From NCBI GenBank assembly GCA_039105265.1, contig JAPFFF010000030.1:496001-560000 (forward strand): a stretch of 64,000 nucleotides of DNA, read 5' to 3'. Source of the stretch: Tritrichomonas musculus. Its lineage: Eukaryota > Parabasalia > Tritrichomonadida > Tritrichomonadidae. The position numbers and the translations under genes are program-made. Shown one piece after another: positions 9,131 through 17,981 of this stretch. Position 1 is the stretch's first letter, and each line of letters begins with the position of its first letter. The notes below the pieces were generated by a model, which saw only the letters and a program-made list of their open reading frames with translations, made no database searches and was not told the origin of the DNA.

Positions 9131-9661
9131 TTATTGAGTTTTCTTTGTTTTTCTTGATTTCTTTCTCTTTCTTTTATTCAATTTCGCTATATGTGCTTCT
9201 GCTTCGTCCACGTATTTACTTCTGTTCTGATATATTTTATAAGCAGCTGGCTTTCTCGAATAATGAATGCGTGGAAAATCTGCATACATTACATTACTAC
9301 CTAACGGATTAGGTTGTCTTTCTGCTATATTCTTTTCTAATGCTGCCTTTACTTCTCCTTCTTTTATTCCACTTGCTATTGTTGTCAATCCTTTACCTAT
9401 ACCTATTGCTGCTGGATTACCCGTTATTGTTCCAAAAGCTTGTGTTGCTCCTCCTACGGTATTTAGTACCGGTATCTTATTCTTCCAAACCCACTTGCCA
9501 GCTTTCCCAACTGCACTATCACCAATGAATTTACTTACTTTCCCAAAACCAGATTTTACAGAATTCCATGCATTATTTATAAATTTCCCAAAAGTACTAC
9601 CACCAGAATCTGGTGTAGTAGATTGAATATATTTTCCAGAATCTATAGTTCCTGAAGGCAT
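9131..9661 (-). CDS. Gene X: Gly-rich amphipathic minor virion protein with basic tail (lineage A)
   Basis: This 176-residue protein has an N-terminal region rich in Gly, Trp and Lys with alternating hydrophobics (FGKFINNAWNSVKSGFGKV), a central Gly/Ala/Ile stretch, a conserved AERQPNPLGS and a C-terminal Arg/Lys tail (KRKRKKSRK). The layout recalls adenovirus pVI/pX-type proteins, which bind capsid, DNA or membrane. That comparison is inference from composition and position beside the ATPase, not homology. A close fragment is at 21,832-22,149. The equivalent position in element B (26,677-27,096) holds a differently sequenced protein of similar make-up. Confidence 0.65.
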   Translation of the reverse strand: MPSGTIDSGKYIQSTTPDSGGSTFGKFINNAWNSVKSGFGKVSKFIGDSAVGKAGKWVWKNKIPVLNTVGGATQAFGTITGNPAAIGIGKGLTTIASGIKEGEVKAALEKNIAERQPNPLGSNVMYADFPRIHYSRKPAAYKIYQNRSKYVDEAEAHIAKLNKRKRKKSRKTKKTQ

Positions 9662-9678
9662 TTAATTTACAAATAAAA

Positions 9679-10536
9679 CTACTTTTCAAAGTAATATTTA
9701 TTGGCGGTTATGTTCATAATAAATTTTGAATGAAGATCTCTATGCTGTAAATATTCTTTTACCGTCTTCTTGATATTAAGGTTGTTATTTGTTTGTTGAA
9801 GCAAGGAAGTAAAATCTTCTTCTGAGTATCCACTATAGCATATGATATCCGTGGCCAATCTTTTTGCATTTATGTGTACGAATCTGATTGTCTGAATAGC
9901 CATGATGCAGGTAATATTATAATGTCTTGTCTTGGTTAATAGTCTAAGGAATTCTGTATTATTATGTGTTAACAAATCGCTTCCTGCACAGTCATCCAAT
10001 ATTATTAGTGTGTTATATGGGTAAGAAGAGGTTTGGTATTTTACTAACTTATTGGCTATATATACTATTCTATCATCTATTTCTTGGAGGGAGTGCTTGT
10101 TTATAAGTCTTTGCATTTCTTCATTTGTTTCCTTCATTTTTGATAATACATGTTTAACCATTGCATAATATTTTATTTTTCTTTTGAGGTGTTTCTTTAG
10201 GTAATCCATCAATTGGGATTCATTAAGATATACTATTGGTGTCTTTACTTCTTTACTCATTGCCTCAGCCGTTTTGTCTGCTTTTCCAGAACTTGAGCAA
10301 AATATTATTTTTTGATAGTACGGATGCTTAAATAGACGTTCAGTAATTAGTATGTGTTTCCACAACCAATAACTCTTACCTGCACCTGGTTTACCAATAA
10401 GAAAATAAATTCCATTCGTACTAAAAGGATAGGAAGGATGTAATGGTTTCATCAGTGCTGCCTCTATCTCTTTCTGGTTCTTCTTCATTGTCTTTTGGAT
10501 TAAGGATTCCACTTCTTTCATTATTTGTTTAGACAT
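9679..10536 (-). CDS. A32/FtsK-like DNA packaging ATPase (lineage A)
   Basis: This 285-residue P-loop ATPase has Walker A GKPGAGKS at about residues 49-56, Walker B LIILDDCAGSD at about 176-186, then a TKTRHYNITCIMAIQT segment holding the sensor Gln. This is the standard Polinton packaging ATPase, related to poxvirus A32, which pumps DNA into the capsid. It is over 70 percent alike by eye to 25,780-26,646. Neighbours are gene X downstream and an HNH gene plus the integrase upstream, all on the minus strand. Confidence 0.92.
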   Translation of the reverse strand: MSKQIMKEVESLIQKTMKKNQKEIEAALMKPLHPSYPFSTNGIYFLIGKPGAGKSYWLWKHILITERLFKHPYYQKIIFCSSSGKADKTAEAMSKEVKTPIVYLNESQLMDYLKKHLKRKIKYYAMVKHVLSKMKETNEEMQRLINKHSLQEIDDRIVYIANKLVKYQTSSYPYNTLIILDDCAGSDLLTHNNTEFLRLLTKTRHYNITCIMAIQTIRFVHINAKRLATDIICYSGYSEEDFTSLLQQTNNNLNIKKTVKEYLQHRDLHSKFIMNITANKYYFEK

Positions 10537-10562
10537 TTATTTGTGGTTAAATGAGCCAATAT

Positions 10563-11153
10563 TTACTCTAAATCATATAATCTCTTGAACTTTGAATAAT
10601 AGACCTGAACATTATTACCATTAATATCAATCATAAGAACTTTTTTCAATCCTCCTTTGTCTTCATTTATATGTAATTTTCTATACTGTATACCATTATA
10701 TAAATAGAAAATATTATCATAATAATAGTAATTTTCAAAATCATGTACTCCATAACTATTTACTTTTATTGCATCTTCAGGTATATCATCAACAAACTCA
10801 TATATGACTCCTCTGGTCGATGATTTGTTTAGCCCATTTGTTGATGCAGATACCCAACGTAGGTTATCAATTCTATTATCTATTCTGTTGTGGTTTAAAT
10901 GGTCAACATATTTTTTATTTTCGGGGTCATCATTAGGAATAAATTGCTTAGCTATCAATACATGTTTTTGAAATTTCTTTTGTTTTCCATTGATAATTAA
11001 ATGTAATCTACAGTAACCATTATTTTCAATCCACTCATTTACAATTTTGTTGTCTTTCTTTCTTTTTATTGTAAATGGATATTGATTAAGTATTTCATAA
11101 CTATCTTCGAAACCAATTAATGGAACAAATTCTGTAGCCAGTTCAGTTGACAT
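10563..11153 (-). CDS. NUMOD4-HNH endonuclease (lineage A, copy 3)
   Basis: This 196-residue protein has YEILNQYPFTIKRK at about residues 18-31, HNH core VDHLNHNRIDNRIDNLRW at about 82-100, a following SSTRGV(I)YEFVDDIP and a Tyr-rich C-terminal domain ending FKRLYDLE. It splits the integrase-ATPase pair, which are direct neighbours in element B, showing that this gene is an insertion. The C-terminal half is closest to the HNH gene at 35,112-35,837 in element B. It is probably a site-specific endonuclease, with target unknown. Confidence 0.88.
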   Translation of the reverse strand: MSTELATEFVPLIGFEDSYEILNQYPFTIKRKKDNKIVNEWIENNGYCRLHLIINGKQKKFQKHVLIAKQFIPNDDPENKKYVDHLNHNRIDNRIDNLRWVSASTNGLNKSSTRGVIYEFVDDIPEDAIKVNSYGVHDFENYYYYDNIFYLYNGIQYRKLHINEDKGGLKKVLMIDINGNNVQVYYSKFKRLYDLE

Positions 11154-11185
11154 TTATCATAGTGAGAAAATATATAAAAATATTT

Positions 11186-12271
11186 TTAAATCCACTGACG
11201 TATTTTTACAGGTATATTTTTCTTCTTTGACCAGTAATCCACTTCAAGATTAGATAGCTTTGTTGGAGCACCTTCTCGTAAATTTTTAGCCGGTATGATG
11301 TCTTCTGTTCCTTCGCTGTATTTAATTTTATATTTGTTCTTTGTTGTATCATAAGAAATAATCTTCTCCACAATACCTCTCTTGCCTCCCTTAAGTGTTT
11401 GTGCAATATTTTTGTTTTGTGTCTTGATTAACCTATAACCAGGGAGTTTGTCTATTGACTCATCTTTGGACTTAATTATAAATTGGTTCCCAGCCTTTGA
11501 ATCAACTATATATGCTTCCTTGCTTACCTTGTTCCTGCGCTTCGAAAATGGCTCCTTAGCCTGAATAATTCTAACTCTATCATTTGGCTTAAAGTCATAT
11601 GGATTGTTTTGCGACTTGGTTTTTACATATTCTTTTTCATCTTTCTCTGTCATCTCGTTTGGTATCTTATAGTCCAATGATCTGTGGGGAGAATTGTTGT
11701 ATGAATCTATTAAACTATCCATTTCTTTCTCATTGATGAACCTGTTCTCGCCTACCATGTCTCTAATCGTTCTCATGAACCTATTTATGATACCTAGTAC
11801 ATTATGATTATTATCCTCGGTAGTAGTGTAAACAATATTTTTGGTCTTCATCAACTGTAATACATCATTGGACAAGTAAGCAGCATCCTGGTCTGATGTT
11901 ATCGAATAGACATCTGGCTCGTCCTCAAAAAATTTATTTAATGCCTGGGCTACCTCTTTTGCACCTTTCCCCTTCATTGGATAACAATATGCTTTTCTTG
12001 TGTTAATATTAATTAGCATCAAATAGTTGAGACCATCCTTTGTCTTATCATTGATGAATGTGTCCATTTGATATCCCCCTGAGTGTTTAGAATAGATATT
12101 CATAAACTTTGCCTTTGGTACCTTTACATCATGTACTATCTTCCTTAAATAATCTAATGCGGCTTCTTCTGTGAATCCATATCGTTTTGCGAGTGGAACA
12201 AATTTAGAGGCAGATCTCCAAGGAAAAAAAGAATGAAGCTCATTAATTGTCTTAAAATGCTTTTTGTTCAT
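11186..12271 (-). CDS. Polinton integrase, rve family (lineage A)
   Basis: This 361-residue protein has an N-terminal helical region, then the RNase H-like rve core at about residues 65-205 with YQMDTF, SITSDQDAAYLS and a conserved INRFMRTIRD helix followed by NNSPHRSLDY. It continues with an SH3-like barrel (NDRVRI ... GYRLI) and a second C-terminal barrel that looks Tudor/chromo-like (RGIVEKI ... YKIKYSEG ... IPAKNLREG). The family joins element ends to target DNA with 5-6-bp duplications. Full-length homologues are at 20,172-21,302 and 24,682-25,764. Confidence 0.9.
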   Translation of the reverse strand: MNKKHFKTINELHSFFPWRSASKFVPLAKRYGFTEEAALDYLRKIVHDVKVPKAKFMNIYSKHSGGYQMDTFINDKTKDGLNYLMLININTRKAYCYPMKGKGAKEVAQALNKFFEDEPDVYSITSDQDAAYLSNDVLQLMKTKNIVYTTTEDNNHNVLGIINRFMRTIRDMVGENRFINEKEMDSLIDSYNNSPHRSLDYKIPNEMTEKDEKEYVKTKSQNNPYDFKPNDRVRIIQAKEPFSKRRNKVSKEAYIVDSKAGNQFIIKSKDESIDKLPGYRLIKTQNKNIAQTLKGGKRGIVEKIISYDTTKNKYKIKYSEGTEDIIPAKNLREGAPTKLSNLEVDYWSKKKNIPVKIRQWI

Positions 12272-12282
12272 TTAAATTAGTC

Positions 12283-13533
12283 TTAAACATACATCAATTT
12301 CTTATTGAATGGCATGAATTGCATCTCAATATAAAATGTTTCATTATTTGGTATCTTTACTGGTATCTGATTATGACGCCCTGAATAAAACTCTATCCAA
12401 AATCGTTGATCAGTTGAGTTTAGCTTGAAGTATTTGATTGGGTTAAATATAACTTTACTATTTCCTAAGTAACCTTTTGATGATTGTTCTGCTATTGATG
12501 AATATATTTTACAGCTAACTCTATCCCAAACATCTTCGAATATTATTTCTCTCATCCATATACCTTCATATCTAATAGTATTCCCATTTTTGTCTTCAAT
12601 AGGATTCTCTAAGTCCATGTATTTGTTTGGATTATTTTGAAAAGGTTCAAAACCAACATTAAATACATCTGCTAAATCATAAATACTATTAACAGAATTA
12701 TCTTGTATTCCATTTTTAAAAGGTCTTATACGAAAACTGATTGATAGGTCAATATAAAATGGATTATTTTCATCTTCATTTAACTTTGAATACATTATTT
12801 CAATAAATTTCTTTTTGTTATAATCATAATATCCATCCATACCAACATCCCTTAAATTAAAAACAGGTTGTCCAACTAATTTTTTTGATTCCTCTAATTC
12901 ATCAATTTTTCTTCTTAAATCCCAGCTCTCATTTATTAAATTTTGCTTCTGAAGTGTTTTTTGTGCGATTTCATCTAAGTTCGTACTATTTGCTATTTCG
13001 ATATCAAGTTGTAGTGTTTCATCCATTTTCTTATTGATATCTTCTTCTAATTTCTCTTTTTGTTTATCAATAGATGAATGAAGAAATTTATTTAATGCAA
13101 TTGGAGCAACATTATATTTTTCAAATTCAGGTCCCAAGAAATACCTCAAATCACTTAATATTTCTCTTAAATCTTTTTCAGTAGGAATCCAAGAAGTTAC
13201 ATTATAAAATAATTCTGATTTCCTATCATTTGGAATAGATAAATAAAGATCATCATATGTTTGATTTGGGTTGTTTAGCTTTAAGTCATCATAATCTTTT
13301 TTATAATACTTTCTGATTCCTATTGTATAAGAAATTTTTCGTCTTCTACTATTTGTCCATATATTTCTCACACCTATTATTGATTCCCCTCTATTTGAAG
13401 TAACCCAATCTTGTGGATAATTAAAATAAAAGCGATTTGGTCTTGTTTTATCTCGTTCCCCATCTTCTAAAAAGTAAGCATATTCAATTGGTATAGGTGT
13501 TGTTTCTTCTGCGGGATTAAGTGTTGGATACAT
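12283..13533 (-). CDS. Penton-like minor capsid protein with coiled-coil insert (lineage A)
   Basis: This protein of about 416 residues begins MYPTLNPAEE. It shares with 23,701-24,660 the N-terminal FLEDG...NR(F/Y)YFN(Y/F)P and NRGESIIGVRN, and a C-terminal QRFWIEFYSGR...IEMQFMPFNKKL. By position next to the integrase and its beta-rich C-terminal half it is the likely Polinton minor capsid (penton, single jelly-roll) protein. It is about 100 residues longer than B's, because a charged, Leu-rich helical segment (about residues 155-235) sits in the middle. I start it at 13,531-13,533, matching B and an ATATTTTTATAAAA tract. Upstream in-frame codons have only a TTG. Confidence 0.7.
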   Translation of the reverse strand: MYPTLNPAEETTPIPIEYAYFLEDGERDKTRPNRFYFNYPQDWVTSNRGESIIGVRNIWTNSRRRKISYTIGIRKYYKKDYDDLKLNNPNQTYDDLYLSIPNDRKSELFYNVTSWIPTEKDLREILSDLRYFLGPEFEKYNVAPIALNKFLHSSIDKQKEKLEEDINKKMDETLQLDIEIANSTNLDEIAQKTLQKQNLINESWDLRRKIDELEESKKLVGQPVFNLRDVGMDGYYDYNKKKFIEIMYSKLNEDENNPFYIDLSISFRIRPFKNGIQDNSVNSIYDLADVFNVGFEPFQNNPNKYMDLENPIEDKNGNTIRYEGIWMREIIFEDVWDRVSCKIYSSIAEQSSKGYLGNSKVIFNPIKYFKLNSTDQRFWIEFYSGRHNQIPVKIPNNETFYIEMQFMPFNKKLMYV

Positions 13534-13558
13534 TTTTATAAAAATATTAAAATATAAA

Positions 13559-13890
13559 AACAAAAGAGCAAAAACCAACCCTGAGAGGCCTTTTTCTGAA
13601 TTACTTATAAAAGAGATCTACTCCAAATGAAATCCTTATTGAAAGGAGCCGTCCGTTAACTAGGGGAAGTTAATGGCCTCGATCAGGAAGATGGAAACTT
13701 AACTCAATAAGTTTTTTGTTTGCGGAATAATTGTTAACGAACAACTCACAACTTAGCCACAAATCCAAGTTTTCACAGATTTCACTCAAAGTCCACTCTT
13801 TCTCATAACTCAGAAAAAATGCGTTCCGGATATATGTCGAACCTAGGATGTTAGGTAGGGAGTTTAACCATTACGACACACGCATAGACA
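13559..13890 (-). repeat. SINE-like or Pol III-type unit 1 (tRNA-like head, shared 3' tail)
   Basis: Read on the minus strand, the unit opens with a tRNA-like head holding an A-box-like TGTCGTAATGGTTAA and a B-box GGTTCGACA. The ends ATGCGT and ACGCAT pair like an acceptor stem, and T6 follows. A body of about 240 bases ends in GGGTTGGTTTTTGC. The same tail closes the units at 32,640 and 51,034. The rest of the body differs from those two. The D and T stems pair poorly, so this is not a functional tRNA gene. Confidence 0.5.
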
Positions 13891-14019
13891 AAGATGGAAA
13901 CTCGATTTTGAATAAATATAAAACCAAATAAATATTGAAATATATTCTAATAACTCAAATAATATATTCAGAATTTAGTTTTAAAAATAAACCATCCAAA
14001 AATATTCTTGTATGTGGTC

Positions 14020-14095
14020 ATAGCTCAATGGAAATATTTGGTGGAAAGTTACATGGTTCGAAAAATAGAAAGTCCGACATTTTTTATAAAAATTA
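14020..14095 (+). other. Possible tRNA-derived remnant
   Basis: A perfect-looking A box, TAGCTCAATGG (about 14,033), is followed about 40 bases later by GGTTCGAAA (about 14,072), a B-box match, and then a TTTTTT run. Spacing is right for a tRNA promoter, but the acceptor and T stems pair poorly. It is more likely a decayed tRNA or SINE head than a gene. Confidence 0.35.
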
Positions 14096-14238
14096 ATTTT
14101 ATTAAATTATAACCATAAACTTGTAAAAATAATAAAAAATTTTATCTATCAATTTATTAATAAAATTTTCTTTCACAAATATTATAATTTTAAAGGAAAA
14201 AATTTTATTTCTCAAATTTGATGAAAATTTTAAGGTTT

Positions 14239-14287
14239 ACGTGACGTTGACGTGACGTTGACGTGACGTTGACGTAACGTTGACGTG
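14239..14287. repeat. 11-bp tandem repeat with TGACGT cores
   Basis: Four to four and a half copies of ACGTGACGTTG lie head to tail, one carrying a single change. Each junction creates a TGACGT core, the sequence recognised by CREB/ATF-type bZIP proteins in other eukaryotes. Whether it is regulatory or a chance microsatellite cannot be told. Confidence 0.85.
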
Positions 14288-14615
14288 GAGTGAGAAAATT
14301 TAAATTCAAAAAGTGGAACAAAAATTTTGAAAAATTAATTAAAATCAATAACAAAATAATAAAAATTTAAATTCAAAAAGTGAAAAATAATATTAAAATA
14401 TCTTGGTGTCTAGTTAACTTTTTAAGAATATTTTTATAAAATCTTTTCAAAATATTTGAGAGAAAAAAATATACTTCTGGCATAAAAATATTTGAGAGAA
14501 AATATTAATTCAATCAAAACTCAATTTTTCGGGGTCGTGCCTATACAAGAAATACCGTATTTTCGGGTGTAGAATTCAAAAAACACCATTAGAAAGCTCA
14601 AAAACTACTCCATAC

Positions 14616-14774
14616 CTTTAAATCTGATGGTGTGGTCATTTGTATAGTGTTGTATAAAAAAATTAATAGAAATATTGAAAAACGGTAATGTACTTGAACT
14701 TGAGGGATGGGGGTGGGAAGTTAGCTAATGTAGATAGGGTGTACTTACGATAGGTTTTTCAGTAGGTATTTGGC
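14616..14774. repeat. Direct repeat copy 1 (pairs with 15,077-15,234)
   Basis: This stretch shares with 15,077-15,234 the blocks CTTTAAATCTGATGGTRTGG, GTATAGTGTTGTATAAAAA, AAAGGTGGGAAGTTAG-like and GTGTACTTACGATAGGTTTT. The copies lie 461 bases apart and bracket the small gene at 14,798-15,100, whose first codons fall inside copy 2. The second half of each copy is also part of the terminus-like sequence seen at 22,548-22,666. Confidence 0.8.
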
Positions 14775-14797
14775 AAACAAAATAATACTAACACTTT

Positions 14798-15100
14798 TTA
14801 CTCAAATATCTTATGGTGCTCATCAAACTTTCTATATCGTGGTGCATCTTTTTCTCTTTCCCTATCATAATCATTATTGTATTTCAAAACTGCTGCACGC
14901 CTAAATTTAGCATATCTAAAACCACTAAATTTGTTTCTTTCGTCCAAAACCTCAATTATAACATATCCATTAGAATCACATGTCCTGACGTCTTTAAAGG
15001 AATCATATACTTGTTGGGTTTCACGAGAAGTATAAATAGGATTTCTTAGAGTAAACTGTTTATATTGGGTCATTATCTTTAAATCTGATGGTATGGTCAT
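14798..15100 (-). CDS. Small basic hypothetical protein
   Basis: The open frame of 100 residues contains a central Ser/Gly/Val/Ile-rich stretch and a charged C-terminus (RYAKFRRAAVLKYNN, then DYDREREKDAPRYRKFDE). I recognise no domain. The second ATG at 15,071-15,073 (MTQYKQF) is as likely a start as the first, because the first nine codons fall inside a direct repeat that is also present where there is no gene. It lies just inside a lone element terminus, so it may be an accessory gene of an otherwise lost element. Confidence 0.4.
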   Translation of the reverse strand: MTIPSDLKIMTQYKQFTLRNPIYTSRETQQVYDSFKDVRTCDSNGYVIIEVLDERNKFSGFRYAKFRRAAVLKYNNDYDREREKDAPRYRKFDEHHKIFE

Positions 15101-15234
15101 TTGTATAGTGTTGTATAAAAAATTAATAGAAATTTAAAAATGTGACAGTGTACTTGGCCTTGATGGATAAAGGTGGGAAGTTAGTGAAAAAAGAGGCTGT
15201 GTACTTACGATAGGTTTTTCAGTAGGTATTTGGC
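15077..15234. repeat. Direct repeat copy 2 (pairs with 14,616-14,774)
   Basis: This is the second copy of the 160-bp direct repeat described at 14,616-14,774, lying between the small gene and the terminus-like sequence. It is probably the product of a local duplication or of two related element ends lying side by side. Confidence 0.8.
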
Positions 15235-15319
15235 CGGAAGCTGAGGCCCAAGCGAGGGTGTACCTGAGCTTGGTGGCGAAGCGTGTAGGCGGTGGTGAAG
15301 TATGAGACACCGCCTATAC
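15201..15319 (-). repeat. Lone lineage-C-like Polinton terminus
   Basis: Its reverse complement follows the left end of element C (22,548-22,666) block by block: TATAGGCGGTGTCTCATACT, ACCGCCTACAC, GCTCAGGTACACC, TCGCTTGGGCC, then CCTATCGTAAGTACAC. It butts directly against a polymerase fragment at 15,320, so an element end appears to have entered that gene. No matching second end was found to the left, so it is a solitary fossil terminus. Confidence 0.7.
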
Positions 15320-17068
15320 TTAACTACTTTTACTTCCTTTGATAATTGATTTATTTATTCCATATTGTGCCAACATTCTGATATCATAAGCTAAATTATG
15401 AAAATAAACCACATCTCCATCCTCTAAATACTTCAATAATTTAAGTGCACAATCTTCACCTTTCCAACATTTATTAATTTCTCCAGATTCATTCTGTAAT
15501 ACTACCATATAAGGTTTATGAATTGTACCACTTACGTCAGCTTCAAAGTCTGCATACCAGTAATTCGTTATCTTATCTTTGGTTTTCCAATTAGATGGTG
15601 CAATCAATTGAGTACAGTGTTCAGGGTCATAATCTAAATTGATACTGTCCAAATCTTTCTTAACATCATCATAAAACGTTGTTTTTAGAATCATTGCTTC
15701 ACCAAAAGTAATTGGTACAAAATATCCATTTTGCATCAAAGTTCTAACTAAGTTAGATGATTTCATATAGTATCTAGCATTAATGAAATGGTCTCCTTTA
15801 AATTCTTTGTTGAATTGCTCATCAGTTCTATCGGATAAATTCTTTATATAATCAGTTGAAAATGGTGTAACTTCCTCTAGAAAGTAATGTGACTCATAAA
15901 TATTCATGTGATGAATTCTATTTGACTCTGGATTAGCAACTCCTAAATAATTCTTCTTTACATGATTCTTAACTGAATAAACTTGTTCTTTTACTTTCTT
16001 TGCCTTTTCATTTATGAAAGTTAATTTAATTTGTATCTTGAATTCATTACAAATTTGTTCAATACATCCTTGTGAAAGATATCTTCTATTAATTCTTAAA
16101 CGAATCTTATTTAAAGTCTCTTCATCGTACTGACCAGTTTGCTTAAGTGCATAAACAAAACAGTTATCATCTAATTCTTTTCGTTGTGACTTACCTTCAA
16201 CTAAAGTATCAAATATCTGTAATCTATTCAAATATTCAATAATCATTTTAGGTACATCTGGTTTGATTAAATATCTAAAGAATGAGCCACCTCTATCATT
16301 GCTACTATCAAATTTCTGATATTCATTAAACCTAATTTCATCAAACATTGACCAATCAGGTAACTTGCTACCTCCATCTTCGTAAAAGTATTCAGCTGGA
16401 GTTGTATCTAAGTCGAATAACAAATGCCTTTCTTCTAAATTCTTCATTAGTTGATTTAAAGATTCTTCATCTAATGGTTTTGTATGCCACTGTCCATTAA
16501 CTTTAAATTGTATCTTGTATTTCCCAATAATAGGAAGAGTTAAAATGTGTTCTTGAAAGAAATTCTTTAATGGCTCAAATATTAGTTCTCTACCTACATT
16601 AGTTAATTTAGTAAAATCAATGCGCCAATTAGTTTTGTGTCTAAGTAGGTGGTCAATTATATCATCAACTACTTCTTTCTGTGAAGATTCTTGTTCCTTC
16701 CATTCTTTAAATGATTGCATAACTTGCTTATTTTCTTCAGCTGGCGTTAACTGGAGAAATTCATCAGCATCAGTTTTTGGGTTAAAATGATGATACTCTT
16801 TTAGTTTCTTAGCATGAGCTGGTAATTCTTTCAGCAAATCTTTATTCTTATTCATAGCAGCATCAATTCCCATAAAATAATAGAAAATTGGGTCATATTC
16901 AAAAGGCCCTTTATAATTAGTTTCTGCTAAATAATCTTTAATTTCATCAATTAATGCTTTTCTTACATCTTTCACAAATGGAAGTTTTTCATATTCCTCC
17001 AAAGTAGTAGCAGAAGGATTAACAATTTTAAATAATTCGAATAATTTCTCAGTACTTATTGCTTTCAT
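15320..17068 (-). pseudogene. Protein-primed DNA polymerase B, N-terminal fragment (broken)
   Basis: This fragment of 582 residues starts MKAISTEKLFELF. It contains an OTU-like stretch at about residues 313-405 (DDNCFVYALKQTGQYDEE ... IYESHYFLEE) and an exonuclease-region motif YWYADFEAD followed by VVYFHNLAYD. It is homologous to the matching part of 35,900-39,430 but lacks that protein's LPGF module. It belongs to a lineage-A/B Polinton and is a broken fossil, ending against the lone terminus at 15,201-15,319. The catalytic polymerase domain is not present in this part of the window. Confidence 0.8.
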
Positions 17069-17474
17069 TTTTAGATGAGATAAATTATTAATTTAAAACA
17101 AATATTAAATCTAAAAATATTTGAGAAAAAATTGAAAAAGTTAATATAAAAATAATAGAGAAATGCTATGTGAAAAAAATTGTTCTCTTTATTAATATGT
17201 AACCATATTTTTGAGAGCTGAATTAATTGAGACTAGAATTTTTAAAATTGAGACTAGAATTAATTGAGAGGGTGTTGGGAATTGAGAGCTGAATTAAATT
17301 GAGAGCTGAAGTAATTAAAAGTTGAACTAATTGAGAGCTGAAGTAATTGAGAGCTGAAGTAATTGAGAGCTGAAGTAATTCAGAGCTGAAGTAATTGAGA
17401 CTAGATTTAATTGATAATTATAAAATTTTAAACTTTTTCTGAAAAAATCTTGAGTATAAAAATAAATTTATAAT
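17069..17474. repeat. AT-rich spacer with 16-bp tandem repeat
   Basis: Between about 17,205 and 17,415 there are roughly ten degenerate copies of TGAGAGCTGAAGTAAT, with variants such as GAGACTAGAATTAATT. The repeats are probably a minisatellite in non-coding DNA between two minus-strand fragments. No gene was seen in the rest. Confidence 0.8.
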
Positions 17475-17981
17475 TTACTTAATATTATGTCCCATTCTTG
17501 CATGATATTCATCCCAATCATGTGCTCCAGGAAATTGACCTAAATGAGGACGATAATGATTATGCTTCCAGTTCTTAAATTTGACACTATAAATCTTATT
17601 GTTATATTTATATCGGATAGGTGTTTGTCCATTCTTATATTCGCTAATTAATTCACAGCCTTCTTTTGCTAATTCACTCGCAACTCTCTTAGTGTCATAA
17701 AAACGAGGATTAATTAAGAATTTATTCCAATCTGTTGGATTGAATAGTTTATATTCTTTTTCAATAAACACTAATACCATATTGTTATGCTTTGGTTTTC
17801 TACCTTTCTTTTCTTCATAAAATTTATCTAATTCATTTGCTTTTTTATAAACATCTAATTCTTCTTCATTTATACTTTTCATTTCACAAGTCATAGAATA
17901 AAGTTTATTAATAGTATCTGTAAAATAATTTAAATCAATTATTGAATTATATTTCGCAATGACATTTAATCTATCAAACAT
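17475..17981 (-). CDS. Protein with one CxLxxEYK/RPHL module (relative of the 501-1,271 nuclease repeats)
   Basis: This 168-residue protein has an N-terminal helical, charged half. Its C-terminal half carries one copy of the module found twice in the nuclease at 501-1,271: GCELISEYKNGQTPIRYKYN followed by a W and NHYRPHL. No nuclease domain follows. It may be a DNA-binding relative or the remaining part of a larger gene in a decayed element. It lies 5' of the polymerase fragment on the same strand, an arrangement unlike the intact element at the window start. Confidence 0.55.
   Translation of the reverse strand: MFDRLNVIAKYNSIIDLNYFTDTINKLYSMTCEMKSINEEELDVYKKANELDKFYEEKKGRKPKHNNMVLVFIEKEYKLFNPTDWNKFLINPRFYDTKRVASELAKEGCELISEYKNGQTPIRYKYNNKIYSVKFKNWKHNHYRPHLGQFPGAHDWDEYHARMGHNIK

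Larger units (their letters stand above)
1..13533. mobile_element. Polinton/Maverick, lineage A (left end outside window)
   Basis: This virus-like element holds a protein-primed DNA polymerase B end, a nuclease, a primase-helicase, an MCP, a packaging ATPase, an integrase and a penton-like gene. The left part is on the plus strand and the right part on the minus strand. Gene order from penton to MCP matches the element at 23,095-46,028, so both are one lineage. The left end lies outside the window. At the right, the penton-like gene, which in lineage B sits next to the terminal repeat, is followed instead by a SINE-like unit, so no terminus was found. The genes in view are open, which suggests a fairly young copy with no obvious internal break. 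Confidence 0.85.
13891..14615. other. AT-rich spacer with short repeats, no gene seen
   Basis: No protein gene was found. The stretch contains a possible tRNA-like remnant at about 14,020-14,095 and an 11-bp tandem repeat at 14,239-14,287, each listed separately. Otherwise it is AT-rich DNA with scattered Fe-like simple motifs and no recognisable similarity to the element genes nearby. Confidence 0.6.
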
